Under the pieces are notes generated by a model, which did no database searches, was not told where the DNA came from, and was given only the letters and a program-made list of their open reading frames with translations. DNA of 19,413 bases from JAZKFP01 sp040386355 (GTDB lineage: Bacteria; Pseudomonadota; Gammaproteobacteria; Pseudomonadales; UBA6940). Every line of letters begins with the position of its first letter. The stretch's first letter is position 1. Location: the NCBI GenBank assembly GCA_040386355.1, contig JAZKFP010000071.1, positions 1 to 19,413 on the forward strand. The letters run 5' to 3'. Position numbers and translations under genes: made by a program. Below are positions 14,573 to 19,413 of the stretch, piece by piece.

Positions 14573-15709
14573 CTAGAATTTTTTATATTCGGGTGGGATT
14601 TCTAATGTTGAAGGGAATTCTGGCTTATCGCCCTCGCCGGCACGATACGCTTTAATTTGATAAACATACGCCAAAATTTTTGCAATCGCCTGATATAAAC
14701 CTATCGGAACTGCTTTGTCGAGCGGAGTGGTGTAATAAATAGCACGCGCTAAAGGAGGACTTTCAAGTATTTCGATATTATTTGATCTAGCAATTTCACG
14801 AATTTTTAATGCCAAAACATCCACACCTTTTGCAACTACCACTGGCGCTTTATCTTTTTTCGTATCATATCTTAATGCAATAGAAAAATGTGTTGGGTTA
14901 GTAATAACCACATCGGCCATTGGAATATTTGCCATCATTTTACGTTCGGAAATTTCACGTTGTAATTGTCTAATACGAGATTTTACTTCCGCTTGTCCTT
15001 CCATGCTTTTGTATTCATCTTTTACTTCTTGTTTAGTCATCCTCATTGAACTGCGATGATGAAAGAATTGATACGGAGCATCAATTGCAACTATTAAAAA
15101 AACACCGGTTAATAAACTCATAATACAAATAAAACCAATTTTTTCAATTTCTTGTAATACTCCTTCTGGCGTTAAAAGACTTAAATTTATTATTTCTGGT
15201 AAATGATTAATTATTGCAAATACTCCAAAACCTCCAACTATAGCAACCTTTAAAAGTGCTTTTAAAGATTCAATTACACTATTAACTGAAAATACTCTAG
15301 TTGTAAGTCCTTTTAATGGATCTAATCGCTCTAATTTTGGCGTAAATTGATCACCTGAGAATGACCAACCACCTAATAATATTGATCCAACAACCGCAGC
15401 AGATGCGGTTAAGATAAAAAACAACACTAAGCTCGAAATCCAGGTAAAAACTCCTATTAATAGTGACCCAACTAAATGATCATTTTCAAAAGAAAAAGTT
15501 GTCTGAGGATTTAGCAATTCTTTCATCATACTAAACAAATCTTGATAAATTAAATTACCAAAATTAAATAATCCAATAGTGCCTGCACTTAATACTAAAA
15601 AAGCTGCAAGTTCTTTTGATCGAGCAACTTGACCTTTCTCTCTTGCCTGTTCAAGTTTCTTACCACTGGGTTCTTCACTTTTATCTTGACCATCTTCATT
15701 TTCGGCCAT
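14573..15709 (-). CDS. flhB: Flagellar export gate/switch protein FlhB
   Basis: A 378-residue inner-membrane protein of the type III export gate that switches substrate from rod/hook to filament subunits by self-cleavage. The N-terminus has KSEEPSGKKLEQAREKGQVA, followed by four membrane segments (about 33-56, 86-112, 150-171, 190-210). The linker EVKDEYKSMEGQAEVKSRIR leads to the cytoplasmic domain, with cleavage motif NPTH at 271-274 (ITNPTHFSIALRYD). The tail PSTLEIPPEYKKF is short. The ATG shares one base with the fliR stop (TAATG), so the two are translationally coupled. A 535-base gap separates it from flhA; in many relatives the two genes are closer. Confidence 0.97.
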   Translation of the reverse strand: MAENEDGQDKSEEPSGKKLEQAREKGQVARSKELAAFLVLSAGTIGLFNFGNLIYQDLFSMMKELLNPQTTFSFENDHLVGSLLIGVFTWISSLVLFFILTASAAVVGSILLGGWSFSGDQFTPKLERLDPLKGLTTRVFSVNSVIESLKALLKVAIVGGFGVFAIINHLPEIINLSLLTPEGVLQEIEKIGFICIMSLLTGVFLIVAIDAPYQFFHHRSSMRMTKQEVKDEYKSMEGQAEVKSRIRQLQREISERKMMANIPMADVVITNPTHFSIALRYDTKKDKAPVVVAKGVDVLALKIREIARSNNIEILESPPLARAIYYTTPLDKAVPIGLYQAIAKILAYVYQIKAYRAGEGDKPEFPSTLEIPPEYKKF

Positions 15710-16479
15710 TATGTAGACCTCATGAACTCAATTAAATATTCAACAACAAATTGATATAAAACATCGAATTGAGGCACTACATTGACCATAGTTAGCATTA
15801 TAATGAATAAACCAAAGATCATATTAAAAGGGAAACCCACTGAAAAAATATTAAACTGTGGAGATAATCTAGAAATAAATCCAAAAGTAATATTTGATAA
15901 AAAAATCGCAAGAACTGCTGATATTGACACTAGAAATGCACTCATAAACATCCAACTACCAAGTTGTGCAATTTTGTAATAGTGCAATGCAGCTAACCAA
16001 CTTCCCATAGGTAAAAAAATAAAACTATGATATAAAATTTCAAAAACCATTAAATGACCATTCATTGAAAAAAATATAATATTAATAAAAATTAAGTAGA
16101 GCTGACTGATTGATACAACATTGATTCCATTAACTGGATCTACCATCATTCCAAATCCCAAGCCATTTTGAATCGCAATAATCTGACCAGCAATTACGAA
16201 TATTTGAAATAAAATTTGAAACAGGAAACCTATGATGTAACCAATTACAAATTCTTGCAAAATTAAAGGTAATAAACTTAAACTCATTTCTGCGTAAGCT
16301 GGAATTTTTATAATCGGCGACAAAATCAAACTGACTAATAACGCTAACGCTAGTCGTGAACGTACAGGCACCAGCCTACTCCCTATTAAAGGAACAGCTA
16401 AAAACACACCTGTAATTCTAAAAAGGGGAAAAAACATTTGATTAAATAAATCAAAAATTTGATCCAGAGTTAGCGTCAA
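15709..16479 (-). CDS. fliR: Flagellar export gate protein FliR
   Basis: A 256-residue integral membrane protein of the FliP-FliQ-FliR core that forms the central pore of the export gate. About six hydrophobic segments are visible. The family segment FFPLFRITGVFLAVPLIGS with RLVPVRSRLALALLVSLIL is near the N-terminus, QNGLGFGMMVDPVNG (about 105-119) is in the middle, and MLTMVNVVPQFDVLYQFV is near the C-terminus. The start is TTG at 16479, with GAGG 7 bases upstream; the next Met (residue 15) would remove part of the first membrane segment, so TTG is preferred. It overlaps flhB by one base. Unusually it is separated from fliQ by 178 bases holding a REP-like palindrome; these genes are normally nearly contiguous. 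Confidence 0.95.
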   Translation of the reverse strand: MTLTLDQIFDLFNQMFFPLFRITGVFLAVPLIGSRLVPVRSRLALALLVSLILSPIIKIPAYAEMSLSLLPLILQEFVIGYIIGFLFQILFQIFVIAGQIIAIQNGLGFGMMVDPVNGINVVSISQLYLIFINIIFFSMNGHLMVFEILYHSFIFLPMGSWLAALHYYKIAQLGSWMFMSAFLVSISAVLAIFLSNITFGFISRLSPQFNIFSVGFPFNMIFGLFIIMLTMVNVVPQFDVLYQFVVEYLIEFMRST

Positions 16480-16526
16480 TTTAATGCCTCAAATATATTT
16501 ATAAAAATATTGTTAATATTTAAAAT

Positions 16527-16590
16527 ATTACTTGGAGTCATTTCCTGTCGTAAATGACTCCCGCGAAGGCAGGAATGACGCCAAGTAATT
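16527..16590. repeat. REP-like palindromic element between fliQ and fliR
   Basis: ATTACTTGG-AGTCATTTCCTG (16528-16548) pairs with CAGGAATGACGCCAAGTAAT (16570-16589). An alternative, perfect 10-bp hairpin, GGAGTCATTT/AAATGACTCC (16534-16561, 8-base loop), uses part of the same left arm, so the two folds exclude each other. GCGAAGGCAGGAATGACG is of a type seen dispersed in many proteobacterial genomes. It interrupts the fliPQR run and would be transcribed ahead of fliR. Confidence 0.65.
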
Positions 16591-16657
16591 TTTACTTTTG
16601 AAATTTTATATTTTTTCAATCTAATTCGTTGTCAGTTCTAATTTAGTTAATTAAGCA

Positions 16658-16924
16658 TTAACTTATGTATTGATTGATATTAGTGAAAAGATCAACGGTA
16701 AACTCAATTAACATGGTTGAAATTTTTTGTCCCGCTATTACAAGAGTTGCTAATGTTGCGAGTAACCGCGGCAAAAAGCTTAATGTTTGTTCGTTAATTT
16801 GAGTTGCAGCCTGAAATATTGAAATAATTAAACCAACAATGAGTGCAGGAACTATGAGAATAGTAACGAGGATAAAACAAAGTCGAACAGCATCGTAAAA
16901 TATTGTCGAAACTAAAGGTTCCAT
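16658..16924 (-). CDS. fliQ: Flagellar export gate protein FliQ
   Basis: An 88-residue protein with two membrane hairpin segments (about 10-35, AVRLCFILVTILIVPALIVGL class, and 50-72, RLLATLATLVIAGQKISTML class). It assembles with FliP and FliR into the export-gate pore complex. The loop motif FQAATQINEQTLSFLPR is the FliQ signature. ATG 16924 is four bases after the fliP stop and gives the usual family length near 89. An upstream start at 16960 would overlap fliP and add 12 residues without support. Confidence 0.95.
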   Translation of the reverse strand: MEPLVSTIFYDAVRLCFILVTILIVPALIVGLIISIFQAATQINEQTLSFLPRLLATLATLVIAGQKISTMLIEFTVDLFTNINQYIS

Positions 16925-16928
16925 AGCG

Positions 16929-17831
16929 TTAAACCCTGAAACTTGAAGCAAGACTACCAATAATTAATGTCCAGCCATCAACAAAAACAAATAACATAAT
17001 TTTAAATGGTAATGAAACTAGCATTGGAGATAACATCATCATACCCATGGCCATTAAAACACTTGCTACTACTAAATCAATTATTAGAAATGGTATAAAA
17101 ATTATAAAGCCAATTTGAAAAGCAGTTTTTAATTCGCTTGTCATAAATGAAGGTAATAAAACAGATACTGGAATTTCATCTTTAGAAGTGAATTTTTCAT
17201 ATCCGCCTAATCGCATAAACAAATTTAAATCTGTTTCACGAGTCTGAGCTAACATAAATTCTCGCAACGGTTTAATACCATTATCCATTGCTTGCGATGA
17301 AGTAATTTGGTCTTCTAAAAATGGCTTCATAGCCTTTTGATTAATTTGTTGCCACACCGGAGCCATAATAAAAAAGGTTAAAAATAATGCCATTCCAATC
17401 AAAATTTGATTTGAAGGCGATTGTTGTAAACCAATAGCTTGTCTAAGAATTGAAAAAACAATAATGATTCGAGTAAAAGCAGTTGTCATCATAATCAGCG
17501 CGGGTAATATAGTAAGCGCTGTCATAATAAGAAGTATTTGAAGATTTACGGAATATTTTTCCACTCCTTCTTCTGCAGGCGTCATTTTTAAAATGTCTAA
17601 GGTTAGATCATTTATGCTAGCGGCATACAGTTCTTGATTACTGCACAACAATGTTAAAATCAGAACAAAAACAAACTTAAATAATATATTAAATAGAAAA
17701 ATACCAAATGCAGATGGGTTTTCCCGTAGGCGCGTAGGGTAAAGCCCGCGCAGCGTACAGTTGAGTACGTGAGCAGGCTGCACGATTACGCAACACCCGG
17801 GAAAACTCATCTGCGTTTGGTATACTCTCAT
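16929..17831 (-). CDS. fliP: Flagellar export gate protein FliP with a 39-residue in-frame element-derived N-terminal insertion
   Basis: FliP is the main pore subunit of the flagellar export gate and is normally made with a cleavable signal peptide. The mature part is normal: four membrane segments, LLIMTALTILPALIMMTTAF, RIIIVFSILRQAIGLQQSPS, FMTSELKTAFQIGFIIFIPF and the C-terminal MGMMMLSPMLVSLPFK. Ahead of the signal sequence (FLFNILFKFVFVLILTLLCS..ELYA) the frame runs through a family B repeat (17704-17820), encoding SFPGCCVIVQPAHVL-like sequence. I chose ATG 17831, which has AAGG 5 bases upstream. From it FliP is 300 residues; removing the 117-bp repeat leaves 261, near the family norm, with the start MRVYIFLFNILF, a good signal peptide. 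ATG 17861/17858, overlapping the fliO stop and also with AAGG, is an alternative. Whether the extended signal still works is unknown. Confidence 0.92.
   Translation of the reverse strand: MRVYQTQMSFPGCCVIVQPAHVLNCTLRGLYPTRLRENPSAFGIFLFNILFKFVFVLILTLLCSNQELYAASINDLTLDILKMTPAEEGVEKYSVNLQILLIMTALTILPALIMMTTAFTRIIIVFSILRQAIGLQQSPSNQILIGMALFLTFFIMAPVWQQINQKAMKPFLEDQITSSQAMDNGIKPLREFMLAQTRETDLNLFMRLGGYEKFTSKDEIPVSVLLPSFMTSELKTAFQIGFIIFIPFLIIDLVVASVLMAMGMMMLSPMLVSLPFKIMLFVFVDGWTLIIGSLASSFRV
17704..17820. repeat. Family B inverted-repeat element inserted in frame in fliP
   Basis: 117 bp with 22-bp terminal inverted repeats matching at 20 positions (17704-17725, starting CCAAATGCAGATGGG; 17799-17820, ending CATCTGCGTTTGG), flanked by TA on both sides. 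The length is divisible by three, and the minus-strand fliP frame has no stop through it. Its relative is at 14071-14192; a degenerate one may be at 1158-1390. TA flanks and perfect-type ends resemble non-autonomous elements of TA-targeting transposases, but no transposase is in the window. Confidence 0.8.
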
Positions 17832-17850
17832 TGCATCCTTGCAAAAACCT

Positions 17851-18522
17851 TCAGCCATCATCTTTACCTTTTTTTTCAGGCTCTTCTTTTGAAGTGGCGC
17901 GATCCATAATAAATGAAAATTCTTTTGAAGCATCAGCAGCAGTTTGTTGATTTACTACATTAGAATTTTTAGTTTCCTCTTCTACTGGATATGTGTATAA
18001 AGTTCTAATATTTTGCTGTGTTATTCCCACTAAAATATTTTGCGATCCTACTTTCAGTAATGCAATTTTCTCTTTATTTCCCATATTCATAACGCTAACT
18101 AACCCAATAATATTTTTTCCATTAGGTTTTAAACTGAATTTTTTCTTTAAAAACCAACTTCCAACAAACAACAAGAGCATCAACAAAATTAATGATGCCA
18201 TTGAGCGCATTAGATCATGTGTTTGCATGCCTAATGACTCTTTTGTTTTTGAGTCAGGCGTAGCTTTTGAATTAGATGTAGTTAAATTTTCTTTTCTTGG
18301 TTGTTCTTTATCTATATTTAATATTTCTATTTCTTTGGATTCTATTTTTTCATCTTTAACTTTTTCAGTTACATTTATTGTATTTGATTCTTCTTTGGGT
18401 ATTTTAATTTCTTGTGTAGTTACAGAAGCTTCTTCAGCCGCATAGCTGATTCCTGATGCAGTTAAATTTAAACTGCATATCAGACACATAATAATTTTTT
18501 TAAATATTTGCAAATTGTTCAT
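17851..18522 (-). CDS. fliO: Flagellar assembly protein FliO
   Basis: A 223-residue protein that helps FliP fold and assemble into the export gate. It has an N-terminal signal-like segment (FKKIIMCLICSLNLTASGISYA, about 7-28), a Lys/Glu/Ser-rich region exposed outside the membrane (29-100), one membrane segment (SMASLILLMLLLFVGSWFL, about 107-125) and the cytoplasmic FliO domain (LVSVMNMGNKEKIALLKVG, QNILVGITQQNIRTLY, about 140-178) with a charged tail. This layout is as in Pseudomonas-type FliO; the low-complexity extracytoplasmic part is long. It is 16 bases after fliN. Its stop lies 20 bases ahead of the preferred fliP start, or overlaps the alternative one. Confidence 0.9.
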   Translation of the reverse strand: MNNLQIFKKIIMCLICSLNLTASGISYAAEEASVTTQEIKIPKEESNTINVTEKVKDEKIESKEIEILNIDKEQPRKENLTTSNSKATPDSKTKESLGMQTHDLMRSMASLILLMLLLFVGSWFLKKKFSLKPNGKNIIGLVSVMNMGNKEKIALLKVGSQNILVGITQQNIRTLYTYPVEEETKNSNVVNQQTAADASKEFSFIMDRATSKEEPEKKGKDDG

Positions 18523-18538
18523 AATAAATAATAAAGCT

Positions 18539-18988
18539 CTATTTTAATTTTCTGATACGTTCACTTGGGCTCACAATATCTGTTAGCCGAATACCAAATT
18601 TCTCATTAACGACGACGACTTCACCGTGCGCAATCAATGTTCCGTTTACCATAACATCTAATGCTTCACCAGCTAAACGATCAAGCTCAACAATTGAACC
18701 TTGGTTTAATTGCAATAAATTTCTAATAGAAATGTCGGTGTTTCCTACTTCCATAGATAGCGTCACGGGAATATCTAAAATTACATCAAGATTTGGACCG
18801 TCTTGCGACATTACATCCGATTCTTCTTCTAATTCTTCTAAATCTGCTCGATGCACTTCCGCCATAAAAGAATTGGGATCCATTTTCTTTTTTTCAGTAG
18901 TGCCAGATTTATCTTGATCTTCTAAAGCAGAAGCCCAAGAGTCTGCTAATTCATCATCTGGATTTTTTGGAATATCGTCTTCAGACAT
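18539..18988 (-). CDS. fliN: Flagellar motor switch protein FliN
   Basis: A 149-residue component of the C-ring switch that binds FliM and FliH and takes part in CheY-P sensing. An acidic, flexible N-terminus (1-64) is followed by the SpoA domain (about 66-140): LDVILDIPVTLSMEVGNT, IRNLLQLNQGSIVELDRLAG, DVMVNGTLIAHGEVVVVNEK and FGIRLTDIVS, all strongly typical. ATG is preceded by AGGATAATAAA. It lies 35 bases after fliM and 16 before fliO, consistent with one transcript. Confidence 0.97.
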   Translation of the reverse strand: MSEDDIPKNPDDELADSWASALEDQDKSGTTEKKKMDPNSFMAEVHRADLEELEEESDVMSQDGPNLDVILDIPVTLSMEVGNTDISIRNLLQLNQGSIVELDRLAGEALDVMVNGTLIAHGEVVVVNEKFGIRLTDIVSPSERIRKLK

Positions 18989-19023
18989 TTTATTATCCTA
19001 ATTGCCTGGGCTAGTTATTTAAT

Positions 19024-19413
19024 TTAAGTACCTTGCGATTGTTCTAATTGCTTTTGCTTGATTTGTGCTAATAAAAATGGATTTTGTGCACCACTTATAG
19101 AACTTTGATTTAACTGAACCGATTCTACAACTTTGACTGCAAGCTTACCCTCATGCTTACCGAATTTTGTTCGAAAAACCGGTATTCCATTTGCTAGTAA
19201 GGTTACCGTCTCAGGTAAATCTACAGGAAGAACATCACCTACTCCTAAATCACTTAAGTCTCTTAAACTAATTTTATGTTCAAGAATTTTTACTCGAATT
19301 GGTAATAACGCTTCCATAACATCTTCGCGCAAGGCAATGGCCCAACGTTCATCAATCTCACCGGTTTCACTTTGCACGCCCGCATCAAGTATTTCTCGAA
19401 TGGGTTCAATCAT
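19024..19413 (-). CDS. fliM: Flagellar motor switch protein FliM, C-terminal part (runs off the window)
   Basis: The last 129 codons of FliM; the gene continues beyond the right edge. The visible part starts at the conserved MIEPIREIL segment at the end of the middle domain and covers the C-terminal SpoA-like domain: LGVGDVLPVDLPETVTLLANG, VPVFRTKFG-like IPVFRTKFGKHEGKLAVKV. That domain pairs with FliN in the C-ring. The N-terminal CheY-P-binding peptide is outside the window. The Met at 19413 is internal to the protein, not a start. Confidence 0.95.
   Translation of the reverse strand: MIEPIREILDAGVQSETGEIDERWAIALREDVMEALLPIRVKILEHKISLRDLSDLGVGDVLPVDLPETVTLLANGIPVFRTKFGKHEGKLAVKVVESVQLNQSSISGAQNPFLLAQIKQKQLEQSQGT

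Noticed and set aside
17831..17933. Upstream fliP start at 17933, giving a 334-residue protein
   Set aside because: It would overlap fliO by about 80 bases and adds a Lys-rich segment that is just fliO read in another frame; starts at 17831 or 17861/17858 have AAGG at good spacing.

Overview
The window is the end of a polar-flagellum and chemotaxis cluster from an AT-rich gammaproteobacterium. It holds fliM (C-terminal part only)-fliN-fliO-fliP-fliQ-fliR-flhB, then flhA-flhF-flhG-fliA-cheY-cheZ-cheA-cheB-motC-motD, all on the minus strand and in the order known from Pseudomonas-type flagellar clusters. The low GC content and the many short palindromic elements fit a lineage such as the Legionellales, but no marker in the window fixes the genus.

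Layout in + coordinates. At 8-1776 three plus-strand genes face the flagellar cluster: a methylmalonyl-CoA epimerase-like protein, an all-alpha dimeric-type dUTPase, and a small secreted protein resembling a lone STN domain. At 2116-4166 are the stator genes motD and motC. At 4171-9064 are cheB, cheA, cheZ and cheY. At 9208-14037 are fliA (sigma-28), flhG and flhF (flagellar number and placement) and flhA (export gate). At 14573-19413 are flhB, the fliR/Q/P/O export-gate genes, and fliN and fliM of the switch complex. Functionally: FliPQR-FlhBA form the export gate, FliM/FliN the switch that binds CheY-P, CheA phosphorylates CheY and CheB, CheZ removes phosphate from CheY, MotC/D form a stator, and FliA drives late genes. 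No cheW or cheR lies in the window; transcription of the cluster runs into convergent metabolic genes after motD.

The most unusual feature is how many small inverted-repeat elements sit inside this otherwise conserved cluster. Family A (216-262 bp, ends ATATACCCGTAGCG) has three copies, two of which bracket motD; an internal hairpin keeps its loop while the stem changes in a compensatory way. Family B (about 120 bp, ends CCAAAYGCAGATG) has one copy in the flhA leader and another inserted in frame in the 5' end of fliP, adding 39 codons ahead of the signal peptide. Family C consists of pairs of inverted GGGCGAATNATTATTCG-type palindromes in two gaps. A fourth, REP-like palindrome separates fliQ and fliR. 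A well-formed sigma-54 promoter, with a FleQ-like site just downstream, lies before flhA. FlhF is short and altered at several GTPase signature positions.
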